From Sphingobacteriales bacterium (GTDB lineage Bacteria; Bacteroidota; Bacteroidia; Sphingobacteriales; Sphingobacteriaceae): 34,551 nt of DNA. The notes under the pieces are model-generated. The model worked only from the letters and a program-made list of their open reading frames with translations. It had not been told where the DNA came from and ran no database searches. The first letter of the stretch is position 1. Each line of letters starts with the position of its first letter. The position numbers and the translations under genes were made by a program. Of the stretch, positions 9,801 through 18,947 are shown piece by piece. The DNA lies in assembly GCA_947505035.1 (NCBI GenBank), contig CANNIS010000009.1, forward strand, positions 1-34,551, written 5' to 3'.

Positions 9801-9968
9801 GTGATAGTTTTAGACGAATTAGGCCGTGTGATTAATTACCAAATAATTAATAAGTCTAGCGATCAAATTCAAATAAACGTTGATTTATCGACAATGAATA
9901 AAGGTGTTTATTTCTTGAAAATACAATCAGATCAGGCTCAATATATTAAACGAGTATTGAAGTTCTAG
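6837..9968 (+). CDS. Secreted reprolysin/M12B-like zinc metalloprotease with fibronectin type III domain and T9SS type A sorting domain
   Basis: 1043 aa; HEMGHQFAGNHTF zinc motif, downstream TIMAYAG Met-turn, FnIII segment (APTNLLKVTSTASSATIRWTDN...), C-terminal VYPNPTNSYF...GVYFLKIQSDQAQYIKRVLKF. Confidence 0.88.
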   Translation: MKLKFKQLLLIAICCINSLFVAHANEKLWNDAKQNLAAPKYSAIMPEKFRTLQLDFDGINTLLAKAPIQDGNIFAKSTQQVISLPLPYGGFEHFYIVQTPMMEAELAAKYPEIKTYTAIGIENPSHVAKIDVGSMGFNAMVLSAEGRYFIDPVFVNNNSAYISYFRKDLPTWANTFNCNVIADEQFELENKIRVEAYLARNNAAVITYRVYRLALACTFEYAKAATALTTPTKAQVLAKMVTSMNRVNGVYETDVAVHMNLVAKNDTLIFVLGTDPYTNSNGSTMLSENQSTVTSRIGSANYDIGHVFSTGGGGIASLGSVCVSNRKAQGVTGSPSPVADAFDIDYVAHEMGHQFAGNHTFNSVTSSCGGGNRSSTTAFEPGSGTTIMAYAGICGSDDIAANSDPYFHAASLDEINAFIATTANACAAKTVTTNNSPIVNAGADYVIPISTPFQLTGTASDPDSGAVLSYSWEQMDLGPQGAPNSATLNAPLFRFFPPKNTGKRMFPQLSNVLANSTTLGERLPSYARSMKFRLTARDSKPNAGATGKDEMNITVSASAGPFAITTSNTIDTFLVGSTETITWNVNNTNAAPVNCALVRISLSTDNGQSFLTILADSTANDGSETILVPNNLTTTARVKIEAIGNIFFDINNAAIKIIAPVGPSFNLSGFTTNASVCPPDSVIFGITAGSILGFADSIKLSVSNLPVGASAGKFTKNPIYPNDTAYVKIATQGLAAGAKTFKINGAGVSVNNSATFGFTVLGTVTASSAITSPSQQQQNVLPNTTFNWSAVTAATGYHLQVAKDSLFTNKVADSIIVGAGTIVCTINGLPQSTKLYCRVAGRNLCGSGPFSEIIAFTTNGVPSAPTNLLKVTSTASSATIRWTDNALNESSFKVERSDSVNTNFLQVASLASGATQYISTNLAAGKTYYYRVKAVNVVGSSNYSNELMIAMPVGIAVETASNILLVYPNPTNSYFVAQFNSPLKGKMEVIVLDELGRVINYQIINKSSDQIQINVDLSTMNKGVYFLKIQSDQAQYIKRVLKF

Positions 9969-9983
9969 GTTCAAAATCTTTTT

Positions 9984-10020
9984 AAAAAAAGGCAGCAAAT
10001 CAAATTTGCTGCCTTTTTTT
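9984..10020 (+). terminator. Strong rho-independent terminator between the tandem protease genes
   Basis: (A)7-GGCAGCAAAT-caa-ATTTGCTGCC-(T)7; perfect stem with A- and T-tracts, structurally bidirectional. Confidence 0.9.
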
Positions 10021-10083
10021 ATGGATAATTATTTCAAATCAAAAAAAATAGTAAATTGTAAAGAATTATTTAATTAATATAAA

Positions 10084-13000
10084 ATGAAATTGTTGTTTAA
10101 GAAATTAGCACTTGCTTTATTTATGAGTAGTCCATTATTTGTAATGGCTGCAGATTGGAAAGTAGGAAACGATATATACACTAAAAATAATTATGCTTCG
10201 GTATTGCCACTCAAATTTAGAAGTATAACAATTAATTATACGGAATTAAAAAATACGTTAGCATTAGCTCCTGTTGCCGATTTTTATTCAGCAGCAAAAT
10301 CAAAAGGTTTGCTAATGTCTTTACCATTACCAGATGGCGGTTTCGAAAAATTCAATATCGTAGAAACACCGATGATGGAATCTGTGTTAGCCTTGAAATA
10401 CCCATCAATAAAGACTTATACAGGTGTTAGTTTAGTAAATCCAAGCCATGCAGTAAAAATAGATATTGGTAATTTAGGTTTTCATGCCATCATATTTTCA
10501 GAAGAAGGCAGAATTTTTATTGATCCTGTGAGTAGTAAAAATCAAAATAATTATTTTGTTTTTTATGCTAAAGACATGCCTTTAGATCAGCAGCCATCTT
10601 TTGAATGCAATACTATTGCCGATGATGAATTTTTAAAAGAAAATCAAAATAGGCTGGATGAGTATTATCAAAACAGACAAGGAATCGAAATTGTATATCG
10701 TACTTATCGTATGGCCATTGCTTGTACTATTGAATATGCCCAAGCTTCAACAGGTCTTGCAAACCCAACAAAGGCAGACGTTTTAGCTAGAATGGTTACC
10801 ACCATTAACAGGGTGAATGGCTTATATGAAAGAGAAAACGCGGTGCATTTTATTATCATTGCTAAAACCGATACGCTTATTTTTTTATCAGGCACCGATC
10901 CATATACCAACGAAAGTGGGGCAACTATGTTAGGAGAAAATCAGGCAACCGTAAATGCGAGAATTGGTAATTTAAATTATGATATTGGACATGCATTTAG
11001 TACTGGCCCAGGTGGAATTGCATCGTTGGCATCTGTATGTGTAACTGGCCGAAAAGCGCAGGGGGTAACGGGTTTACCAAGTCCAATTGGCGATGTATTT
11101 GATTTAGATTTTTTGAGCCATGAATTAGGACATCAGTTTTCTGCAAACCATACTTTTAATTCGGTAACTGGTGGATGTGCTGGAAATAGAAATGGTTCTA
11201 CAGCCTACGAACCAGGCGGGGGTACTACAATCATGGGTTATACTACGCAATGCGGTGCCGATCAAATCACGAATGTTCCAGATCGCTTATTCCATGCAAG
11301 TGCATTAGACGAAATGTTTGCATTTATGTATACTAGTTCTGGAAATAGTTGTCCAGTAAAAGTACCAACGGGTAATTATCAACCTATTGTAAATGCTGGT
11401 TTAGATTACAAAATTCCATTGAATACACCATTTCAGTTAACCGGTTCGGCAAACGATCCAGACGGCGACTCTTTACTTTTTAATTGGGAAGAAATGGATT
11501 TAGGTCCCGAAGGTGGTCCAAACAATCCGGTTGGCAATGCACCTACTTTTAGGGTTTTCCTACCGGTTAAAACGACTACTAGAATTTTCCCAAGACTGAG
11601 CAATATTATTACCAATACGCAAACCAAAGGAGAAAAAATGCCTTTCTATCCGCGAAATATGCGCATGCGTTTATTAGCAAGAGATAACAAGCCAATGGCC
11701 GGAGCATTTGGTTTTGATGAAATGAACATCGAGGTTGTAAGCAACGCAGGACCCTTTGTAGTCAATAGTTTTAACTATCCAGATACGGTATTTGCTGGCA
11801 GTATGCACGAGCTTAAATGGGACGTTGCCAATACCACGGCAAGTCCATTAAATTGTTCAAAAGTAGGTATTGCTTTTGCAACAGATAATGGGTTAACATT
11901 TCCAATTAAATTAAAAGACAGTACTGCAAACGACGGAAGCGAAAACATTATCATTCCTAATAGCATCACTAATTTAGGAAGAATAAAAGTATATGCCTTA
12001 GGTAATATTTATTTTGATATTAACAATGGGGCTATGGTTGTGATAAATAATAATCGACCGAATTATCAATTAATTGTAAAAACGAATAATGCTTCTTATT
12101 GTGCGGCAGATACCCTAAGATTAATGGTGATTGGAAAAAGTTATAATGGATTTAATTCTCCCATTTCTCTTACACTAAATGCATTGCCTACTGGTGCTGT
12201 TGCTGGTCCGTTTTCTAAAAATCCAATTTTACCTGGCGACACTACTTATGTTAAAATTGCTTTGCAAGGAATTACTGCAGGCGCAAAATCATTTAAAATA
12301 AATTCACAATCGGATACCATTGCGCATTTAAGTATTTTACCATTTACCATTGCGCCTAAAATTACCACTGCGGCGGTATTAGTTGCCCCTGCTGCTTTTC
12401 AAGTAAATGTAATTCCAAGCACCGTGTTTTCTTGGAATACGATAAGTGGTGCAAAATCATATCAATTGCAAGTGGCATTAGATACCACATTCAATAATAT
12501 CATGATAGATACTGCAGTGATAGGCGCTATGGCCAGCACTTTTGCATCTAAAGATTTACCGCAATACAAAAAACTTTTTTGGAGAATCAAAGCAATGAAT
12601 GAATGTGGTGAAGGACCATTTTCTGCAATCGGTGTGTTTTATACTAATGGCTATCCGGCTGCTCCAACAAGCTTAAAAAAGCTATCCAATGCAGGCACTA
12701 GTTTAACCATTCGTTGGAACGACAATGCTTTGAATGAGTCTTCGTATAAAATTGAAAGGTCCGATTCATTGAATTTAAAGTATGTGCAAGTGGCTAGTTT
12801 ATCGGCTGATGCAAAGCAATATGTGAGTAATAATTTAGTATTAGGGCAATTATATTATTTCCGAGTAAGGTGTGCGAACGCTGTTGGATTTTCAGCCTAT
12901 TCAAACGAAATAGTAGTGGGTTTAAATGTTGGAATTGATGGGCAAGTACAGCAAACTACTTTCCAGGTTTATCCTAATCCTGCGCAGGATAACATCAATA

Positions 13001-13200
13001 TTGCTTTAGTTACTCCAAATACAGAAGCGGTAAATCTGAAAATAATTGATCAAATAGGAAGGGTTGTTTATCAATCTAGCGAACAAGGACAATTTAACAA
13101 TTACTTTAAAACCATACCTATAGGGCAATATGCCAATGGGGTTTACCAAGTAATTTTAAAAACAAATGAAAACCAATGGCTGACAAAGTTTGTTAAATAG
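10084..13200 (+). CDS. Secreted reprolysin/M12B-like zinc metalloprotease, tandem paralogue, T9SS type A sorting domain
   Basis: 1038 aa, collinear with the 6837-9968 product; HELGHQFSANHTF, TIMGYTTQCG Met-turn, C-terminal VYPNPAQDNINI...GVYQVILKTNENQWLTKFVK. Confidence 0.88.
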   Translation: MKLLFKKLALALFMSSPLFVMAADWKVGNDIYTKNNYASVLPLKFRSITINYTELKNTLALAPVADFYSAAKSKGLLMSLPLPDGGFEKFNIVETPMMESVLALKYPSIKTYTGVSLVNPSHAVKIDIGNLGFHAIIFSEEGRIFIDPVSSKNQNNYFVFYAKDMPLDQQPSFECNTIADDEFLKENQNRLDEYYQNRQGIEIVYRTYRMAIACTIEYAQASTGLANPTKADVLARMVTTINRVNGLYERENAVHFIIIAKTDTLIFLSGTDPYTNESGATMLGENQATVNARIGNLNYDIGHAFSTGPGGIASLASVCVTGRKAQGVTGLPSPIGDVFDLDFLSHELGHQFSANHTFNSVTGGCAGNRNGSTAYEPGGGTTIMGYTTQCGADQITNVPDRLFHASALDEMFAFMYTSSGNSCPVKVPTGNYQPIVNAGLDYKIPLNTPFQLTGSANDPDGDSLLFNWEEMDLGPEGGPNNPVGNAPTFRVFLPVKTTTRIFPRLSNIITNTQTKGEKMPFYPRNMRMRLLARDNKPMAGAFGFDEMNIEVVSNAGPFVVNSFNYPDTVFAGSMHELKWDVANTTASPLNCSKVGIAFATDNGLTFPIKLKDSTANDGSENIIIPNSITNLGRIKVYALGNIYFDINNGAMVVINNNRPNYQLIVKTNNASYCAADTLRLMVIGKSYNGFNSPISLTLNALPTGAVAGPFSKNPILPGDTTYVKIALQGITAGAKSFKINSQSDTIAHLSILPFTIAPKITTAAVLVAPAAFQVNVIPSTVFSWNTISGAKSYQLQVALDTTFNNIMIDTAVIGAMASTFASKDLPQYKKLFWRIKAMNECGEGPFSAIGVFYTNGYPAAPTSLKKLSNAGTSLTIRWNDNALNESSYKIERSDSLNLKYVQVASLSADAKQYVSNNLVLGQLYYFRVRCANAVGFSAYSNEIVVGLNVGIDGQVQQTTFQVYPNPAQDNINIALVTPNTEAVNLKIIDQIGRVVYQSSEQGQFNNYFKTIPIGQYANGVYQVILKTNENQWLTKFVK

Positions 13201-13222
13201 CTGTAAATTCTAGCTATTTTTG
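13195..13222 (+). terminator. Weak terminator-like hairpin overlapping the end of the second protease gene
   Basis: AAATAGCT-gtaaattct-AGCTATTT followed by TTG; stem includes the stop codon. Confidence 0.35.
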
Positions 13223-13236
13223 TAATTTCGCGGGCA

Positions 13237-13968
13237 ATGGGAACACCAATAAAACCTTATTATTCTGATGCTTCTAAAAAAACAGAAGTAGCCACCATGT
13301 TCAATAATATTGCCAAGACCTATGATTTTTTAAATCATTTTTTGTCTTTGGGCATCGATATACTTTGGAGAAAAAAAGCAATTGCTTATTTAGTTAAAGA
13401 TCAGCCCCAATATATATTAGATGTGGCAACTGGAACAGGTGATTTTGCTTTCGAAGCTTTATCAAAACTTCATCCAACTAAATTGATTGGTATCGACATT
13501 TCTGAAGGAATGCTCGCCATTGCACAAGAAAAAATTATCAAAAGAAAGGTAGGACACCTCATGCAAGTGCAGTTAGGGGATTCCGAAAATCTTGTTTTTG
13601 AAGACCATACTTTTGATGCGGTAACGGTAAGTTTTGGTGTTCGAAATTTTGAAAACTTATCAAAAGGATTAGATTCCATTTATCGTGTTTTGAAACCGGG
13701 AGGTAAATTAGTAGTTTTAGAATTTTCTAATCCTAAAAAATTTCCCATTAAACAATTGTATCAATTTTATTCCTTTAAGCTATTGCCTGTTTTTGGAAAA
13801 CTTTTCTCAAACGATGCAAGGGCTTATACTTATTTACCAGAATCAGTAAAGGCATTTCCAGATGGTGCACAATTTTTAGCAGTCATGCAGCGTTCAGGAT
13901 TTGTGAAATCCGAATCAAAGTCTTTAGGCATGGGTATTTGTTCTATTTATATTGGTATTAAAAATTGA
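13237..13968 (+). CDS. ubiE: Demethylmenaquinone methyltransferase (UbiE/MenG)
   Basis: 243 aa; MFNNIAKTYDFLNHFLSLGIDILWRKKAI, VATGTGDFAFEA, FGVRNFENLSKGLDSIYRVLKPGGKLVVLEFS. Confidence 0.95.
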   Translation: MGTPIKPYYSDASKKTEVATMFNNIAKTYDFLNHFLSLGIDILWRKKAIAYLVKDQPQYILDVATGTGDFAFEALSKLHPTKLIGIDISEGMLAIAQEKIIKRKVGHLMQVQLGDSENLVFEDHTFDAVTVSFGVRNFENLSKGLDSIYRVLKPGGKLVVLEFSNPKKFPIKQLYQFYSFKLLPVFGKLFSNDARAYTYLPESVKAFPDGAQFLAVMQRSGFVKSESKSLGMGICSIYIGIKN

Positions 13969-14663
13969 AAAAGTTACTTGTTATATCTTTATTGTTGCAG
14001 TTTTGCTTGCGTTTGAATGCGCAAGATAATACGCCAGGGTATGATCGACAGAAATACCATTTTGGGTTTTCTATGGGTTATAATGCCTCCTCTTTAGTGA
14101 TACTTAAAAACCAAAACTTTTACCAACCCGATTCTTTATTAGCGATTAGTCCATTAGCCGGACCCGGTTTTAATTTAGGTTTAGTGGCCGATGTACTTTT
14201 GTATAAACATATTAATTTAAGGTTTACGCCAAATTTATCTTTTGTGGATCGCTCTTTGCAATATACCTTTCAAGATGAAAGAAAAAATACCATTCGTTCA
14301 ATAGAGTCAACTTATGTGGAGTTTCCTTTAGATATTAAAATAAAAGCAAATCGTCGCAGAAATGTCGGGTTTTATGTAATAGGTGGATTGAAATATTCCT
14401 ATGATGTGATATCTAATAAAAAAGTGACTAAAGGGGAAGATCCATTCGACGAAGCAACAAGAAAAGTAAAATTACAAAGCTCGGGATTGTCCTACGAATG
14501 GGGTTTTGGCTGGGATTTGTATTACCAATATTTCCGATTTACACCTGAAATAAAATTCCAACATGGGATTTCAGATTTACTCAAAAAAGAAGATCATATT
14601 TATGCAAGGCCGTTAGATAAATTATTTTCGAGGGTAATTTGTGTTACACTATATTTTGAATAA
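13965..14663 (+). CDS. porT: PorT-like outer membrane beta-barrel protein (T9SS component)
   Basis: 232 aa with signal peptide; beta-barrel pattern (YHFGFSMGYNASSLVILKN...FRFTPEIKFQHGISDLL...); directly follows ubiE, as is common for porT in Bacteroidota; TTG start overlaps the ubiE stop (TTGA). Confidence 0.72.
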   Translation: MKKLLVISLLLQFCLRLNAQDNTPGYDRQKYHFGFSMGYNASSLVILKNQNFYQPDSLLAISPLAGPGFNLGLVADVLLYKHINLRFTPNLSFVDRSLQYTFQDERKNTIRSIESTYVEFPLDIKIKANRRRNVGFYVIGGLKYSYDVISNKKVTKGEDPFDEATRKVKLQSSGLSYEWGFGWDLYYQYFRFTPEIKFQHGISDLLKKEDHIYARPLDKLFSRVICVTLYFE

Positions 14664-14679
14664 TAATTAAATTTTGAAG

Positions 14680-15441
14680 ATGAATAAAATTGCATTAATT
14701 ACTGGCGCAACATCTGGTATAGGAAAAGCAACAGCTATACAATTTGCACAAAATAATTATCACTTAATTTTAACCGGAAGAAGAAACGACAGATTAATAG
14801 CCTTGAAAAATGAATTAAACGCGAGCTATCAAACAGAAATTCTTACTTTAAATTTTGATGTACAGGATAACAATGCAGTGCAAATTGCATTAGCTAGTTT
14901 ACCCGCAGATTGGAAAAAGATTGATGTTTTAGTAAATAATGCGGGATTGTCTTTAGGCTTAGATCCAATACAGAGCGCTAATCTAGCCGATTGGGAGCAA
15001 ATGATCGATACCAATGTGAAAGGTTTATTATATGTAAGTAAAATAGTAAGCAATTGGATGATCAAAAATAAAGCTGGACATATTATTAATATTGGATCTA
15101 TTGCAGGGAAAGAAACTTATGCCAATGGCAATGTATATTGCGCAACAAAACATGCAGTAGATTCTTTAAATAAAGCCATGCGTTTAGATTTATTAACAAG
15201 TGGCATTAGGGTTACGGCTATACATCCAGGCGCAGTAGCAACAGAATTTTCTGTGGTAAGATTTAAAGGCGATCAAGCGCGTGCAGATAAAGTATACGAA
15301 GGTTTTGAGCCACTAAGGCCATCAGATATTGCCGATGCAATTTATTATGCAAGTCAAACGCCTGCGCATGTAAATATCAATGAAATTATTATTATGCCAA
15401 CTGCTCAGGCAAATGCGGGCACCATTTTTCGTCAATCATAA
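14680..15441 (+). CDS. SDR family NAD(P)-dependent oxidoreductase
   Basis: GATSGIGKATAIQFA, NNAGLSLG, YCATKHAVDSL motifs. ORF track starts at TTG 14674; ATG at 14680 is the likelier start. Confidence 0.92.
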   Translation: MNKIALITGATSGIGKATAIQFAQNNYHLILTGRRNDRLIALKNELNASYQTEILTLNFDVQDNNAVQIALASLPADWKKIDVLVNNAGLSLGLDPIQSANLADWEQMIDTNVKGLLYVSKIVSNWMIKNKAGHIINIGSIAGKETYANGNVYCATKHAVDSLNKAMRLDLLTSGIRVTAIHPGAVATEFSVVRFKGDQARADKVYEGFEPLRPSDIADAIYYASQTPAHVNINEIIIMPTAQANAGTIFRQS

Positions 15442-15454
15442 AAATTAATAAATT

Positions 15455-15910
15455 ATGTCATTAATTCAAACAGTAGATCAAGAAATAAAGCAAGCCATGC
15501 TTGCAAAAAATGAAATAAGATTAAGGGGTTTGCGCGCAATTAAAGCAGCACTTTTATTAGCTAAAACAGAAAAAGGTGCACAAGTAGAATTATCTGAAGA
15601 AGCCGAAATCAAAGCCTTACAGAAGCAAATTAAACAAAGAAAAGATGCGGTTGAAATTTACCAACAACAAAATAGAGCCGATCTGGCAAAAATAGAATTA
15701 GAAGAAATTACAGTACTCGAAGATTTTTTACCTAAACAATTATCTGCTCAAGAATTGGCTATTGCCATAAAAGCAATTGTACAAAATTTGGAAGTAACAG
15801 ATCCAAAAGATATGGGTAAAGTAATTGGTGCGGCTAATAAGCAATTAGCTGGAAAATCTGACGGGAAATCAATTGCCGAAATGGTCAAAAAAGTAATGGC
15901 CGAAATTTAA
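15455..15910 (+). CDS. GatB/YqeY domain-containing protein
   Basis: 151 aa; IKQAMLAKNEIRLRGLRAIKAALLLAKTEKG and FLPKQLSAQEL...DMGKVIGAANKQLAGKSDGKSIAEMVKK. Confidence 0.92.
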   Translation: MSLIQTVDQEIKQAMLAKNEIRLRGLRAIKAALLLAKTEKGAQVELSEEAEIKALQKQIKQRKDAVEIYQQQNRADLAKIELEEITVLEDFLPKQLSAQELAIAIKAIVQNLEVTDPKDMGKVIGAANKQLAGKSDGKSIAEMVKKVMAEI

Positions 15911-15916
15911 TTTATT

Positions 15917-16486
15917 TTGATTTTATTATTTGACAACTACGATTCGTTTACTTATAACCTGCTCGATTATTTCGCGCAATTAGGAGTCTCTTGCATAGTT
16001 GTTAAAAATGACGAATATACTTTGGAAGAAATTTCTAAATTATCTTTCAAAGCAATTGTTATTTCTCCGGGCCCTGGTAAGCCACATGATGCCGGCATGT
16101 TAATGGATTTAATAGTAAAGTATCACCAACAAGTTCCAATTTTAGGTGTTTGTTTAGGGCATCAAGCATTGGGCGAATTTTTCGGAGCTCAATTAAATCC
16201 CGCAGAAAATATCATGCATGGTAAAACAAGTCAATTGATAAACACCCAATTACCTATGTATAAAGATATGCCTTTACCCTTTAATGTGATGCGCTATCAT
16301 TCTTTGATATTATCAAATTTACCCGAATGTTTACTTTTAACAGCAGAAACTGCCGCACAGGAAATTATGTCTTTTGCACATAAAGATTTACCTATTTGGG
16401 GCTTACAATTTCATCCGGAGTCTATACTATCCGAAAACGGCTTGTTAATTATCCGTAATTGGTTGCAGCAAAATGGCCTCAAATAG
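15917..16486 (+). CDS. Anthranilate/aminodeoxychorismate synthase glutamine amidotransferase component (TrpG/PabA type)
   Basis: 189 aa, TTG start; LLFDNYDSFTYNLLDYFAQLG, VISPGPGKPHDAG, GVCLGHQALGEFFG, GLQFHPESILS (class I GATase triad). Confidence 0.9.
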   Translation: MILLFDNYDSFTYNLLDYFAQLGVSCIVVKNDEYTLEEISKLSFKAIVISPGPGKPHDAGMLMDLIVKYHQQVPILGVCLGHQALGEFFGAQLNPAENIMHGKTSQLINTQLPMYKDMPLPFNVMRYHSLILSNLPECLLLTAETAAQEIMSFAHKDLPIWGLQFHPESILSENGLLIIRNWLQQNGLK

Positions 16487-16592
16487 CTTATTCTATTAAC
16501 TAATCAAATATTTTTACTATTAGATACTGTTAATAAAATAATAAGGTATTTAGGCATATTCTTATTATTTTAGCTGAGAGTAAATTAATATT

Positions 16593-17354
16593 ATGGCATT
16601 AAGCGTAAAAGTAGAAGATGGATTTTCTTATGTTGAAGAAGGAGAAGGTCCAATATTATTATTATTGCATGGTTTATTTGGGGCATTGAGTAATTGGCAA
16701 CATGTGATTGATAAATTTAGCACAAATTATAAAGTGTTAATTCCATTACTGCCTATTTACGATTTACCACTATTGAATGCCAATGTAGAAGCCTTAGCAA
16801 ATCATGTTCATAAATTTGTGAACTTTAAAAAATTGCAATCTTTTACCATATTAGGTAATTCTTTGGGTGGACACGTGGGTTTAGTGTATACTTTAAAACA
16901 TCCAACATTTGTTCATTCCATGATGTTAACGGGTAGTTCGGGTTTGTACGAAGAAGGCATGGGTGGATCTTATCCTAAAAGAGAAAATTACGAATATATT
17001 AAAGATAGGGTAGCGTATACTTTTTATGATCCTGCTTTTGCATCTAAAGAATTAGTAGATGAAGTTTTTGAAGTGGTGAATAATCGTTCCAAAGTGATCA
17101 GGATACTTTCGATGGCAAAATCTGCTATGCGTCATAATCTTAGAAATGAAATTCCTACAATAAAAATTCCAGTTTCACTTATATGGGGAAATCATGACAA
17201 CATAACACCCGTAGCCGTTGCAGAAGAATTCAATCAATTGCTACCTAATTCCACTTTGCATTTTATAGATAAATGTGGGCATGCAGCCATGATGGAAAGA
17301 CCCGAAGAATTTAACGTTTTATTAAGTGAGTTTTTAACACAGGTATATAAATAA
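16593..17354 (+). CDS. Alpha/beta hydrolase
   Basis: 253 aa; LLLLHGLFGALSNWQHV oxyanion region, nucleophile elbow GNSLGG, IWGNHDNITP acid region, CGHAAMMERPEEFN His. Confidence 0.9.
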   Translation: MALSVKVEDGFSYVEEGEGPILLLLHGLFGALSNWQHVIDKFSTNYKVLIPLLPIYDLPLLNANVEALANHVHKFVNFKKLQSFTILGNSLGGHVGLVYTLKHPTFVHSMMLTGSSGLYEEGMGGSYPKRENYEYIKDRVAYTFYDPAFASKELVDEVFEVVNNRSKVIRILSMAKSAMRHNLRNEIPTIKIPVSLIWGNHDNITPVAVAEEFNQLLPNSTLHFIDKCGHAAMMERPEEFNVLLSEFLTQVYK

Positions 17355-17370
17355 AAGGAAAATAATAGCC

Positions 17371-18033
17371 ATGTTAGCTAGCGAGATAGTCAATACACAT
17401 ATTCCAATTTTAAAACCTACAGATAGCACTGCAAGGGCATTGGCAATTATGCAAGATTATAAAATTTCGCATTTAGCCGTGGTCAGTAAAAATAAATTAC
17501 TTGGATTAATTTCTGAAGAGACTATTTTAACATCTGCTAAATTAAATCAAAAAATAGCCGACTACCAATTGGCTTTTTCTCATCCTTCGGTTTTAAGTAC
17601 ACAACATATTTATGAAGTAATTGGCATCATGTCAGATTTGGGAATTGCAATTGTACCGGTGGTAGATGCTGCAAACAACTACCTTGGTTTAATTACGCCA
17701 GCGGTATTTCTAAGCTTTTTTTCAGAAATAGCATCGCTTTCAAACCCAGGCGGAATCATTGTTTTAGAGGTTGGACAAAGAGATTATTCTTTAGTAGAAA
17801 TTGCTAAAATTGTAGAATCAAACGATGCGAATATTTTAAGTTCTTATATCAGTTCAAAACCAGATTCTGTTAAATTAGAAATTACTTTAAAAATTGATAA
17901 GACAGAACTATCTAGCATCATACTTTCTTTTGAGCGATATAATTACCGAGTGGTTCAATCCTTTAATCAACACAAACTATTTGAAGATTCAATGGATCGA
18001 TTTAATTCATTGATGAATTATTTAAATATTTAA
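17371..18033 (+). CDS. CBS domain-containing protein (AcuB-like with a C-terminal ACT-like region)
   Basis: 220 aa; two CBS repeats (LKPTDSTARALAIMQDYKISHLAVVSKNKLLGLISEE; IYEVIGIMSDLGIAIVPVVDAANNYLGLITP). Confidence 0.85.
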   Translation: MLASEIVNTHIPILKPTDSTARALAIMQDYKISHLAVVSKNKLLGLISEETILTSAKLNQKIADYQLAFSHPSVLSTQHIYEVIGIMSDLGIAIVPVVDAANNYLGLITPAVFLSFFSEIASLSNPGGIIVLEVGQRDYSLVEIAKIVESNDANILSSYISSKPDSVKLEITLKIDKTELSSIILSFERYNYRVVQSFNQHKLFEDSMDRFNSLMNYLNI

Positions 18034-18034
18034 C

Positions 18035-18913
18035 ATGAGAATAGCAATATACGGCAGAAAATTCAACGATTCAGCCATTCAACACGTTCAACAATTAATT
18101 GATAGTTTTCTTGCTCATGAAGTGGAAATCACTATATACGCTGCTTTTCATGCTTACCTCATTCCAAGAATTCAATTGCCTGCTAGTGTTAAATTATTTA
18201 CCCAACACCAAGACTTAGTAAACCAAGTTGATTGTTTGGTAAGTATTGGAGGAGATGGTACGATGTTAGATACCCTCACTTTGGTGAGAGACTCGGGCAT
18301 TCCTGTAATTGGCATAAACATGGGTCGCTTAGGATTTTTAGCAAGTATTGCAAAAACAGAAATCGCAACTGCAGTAGATAGTTTAGTGAAAGGACATTTT
18401 ACCATAGATAAACGCTCGCTTATTAAATTAGAATCAAATATTGAATTGTTTAATGGACTAAATTATGGATTGAATGATTTAACCATTCATAAAAAAGACA
18501 CCTCTTCTATGATCATCATTCATACTTATTTGAATGGAGAATTTTTAAACTCGTATTGGGCCGATGGTTTAATTGTAGCTACCCCAACTGGCTCTACCGG
18601 TTACTCTTTAAGTTGCGGAGGTCCAATTATCTTTCCGAGTTCCGAAAATTTTGTCATTACACCTATCTCGCCACATAATTTAAATGTAAGACCAATTATT
18701 ATTTCTGATAATCAAGTGATTACTTTTGAAGTGGAAGGCAGAAGCGCTCATTTTTTAGCAACCTTAGATGCCAGAACGGAAACCATAGAGTCTAATGTTC
18801 AATTGGCTGTAAGAAAAGCCTCTTTTCAAATCAATCTTATCAGATTACATTCAGAAAACTACCTTGGCACACTTCGAAATAAATTGATGTGGGGTTTAGA
18901 TACCAGAAATTAA
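18035..18913 (+). CDS. nadK: NAD kinase
   Basis: 292 aa; SIGGDGTMLDTL, GINMGRLGFLA, TPTGSTGYSLSCGGPII. Confidence 0.95.
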   Translation: MRIAIYGRKFNDSAIQHVQQLIDSFLAHEVEITIYAAFHAYLIPRIQLPASVKLFTQHQDLVNQVDCLVSIGGDGTMLDTLTLVRDSGIPVIGINMGRLGFLASIAKTEIATAVDSLVKGHFTIDKRSLIKLESNIELFNGLNYGLNDLTIHKKDTSSMIIIHTYLNGEFLNSYWADGLIVATPTGSTGYSLSCGGPIIFPSSENFVITPISPHNLNVRPIIISDNQVITFEVEGRSAHFLATLDARTETIESNVQLAVRKASFQINLIRLHSENYLGTLRNKLMWGLDTRN

Positions 18914-18947
18914 TCTATTTCGTTATTTTAGCGCTTCTAAAAAAAAT

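Noticed and set aside
13215-13222. TATTTTTG as a possible -7 element for ubiE
   Set aside because: Overlaps the hairpin arm at the protease stop and the nearest upstream TTG is 22 nt away; ambiguous.
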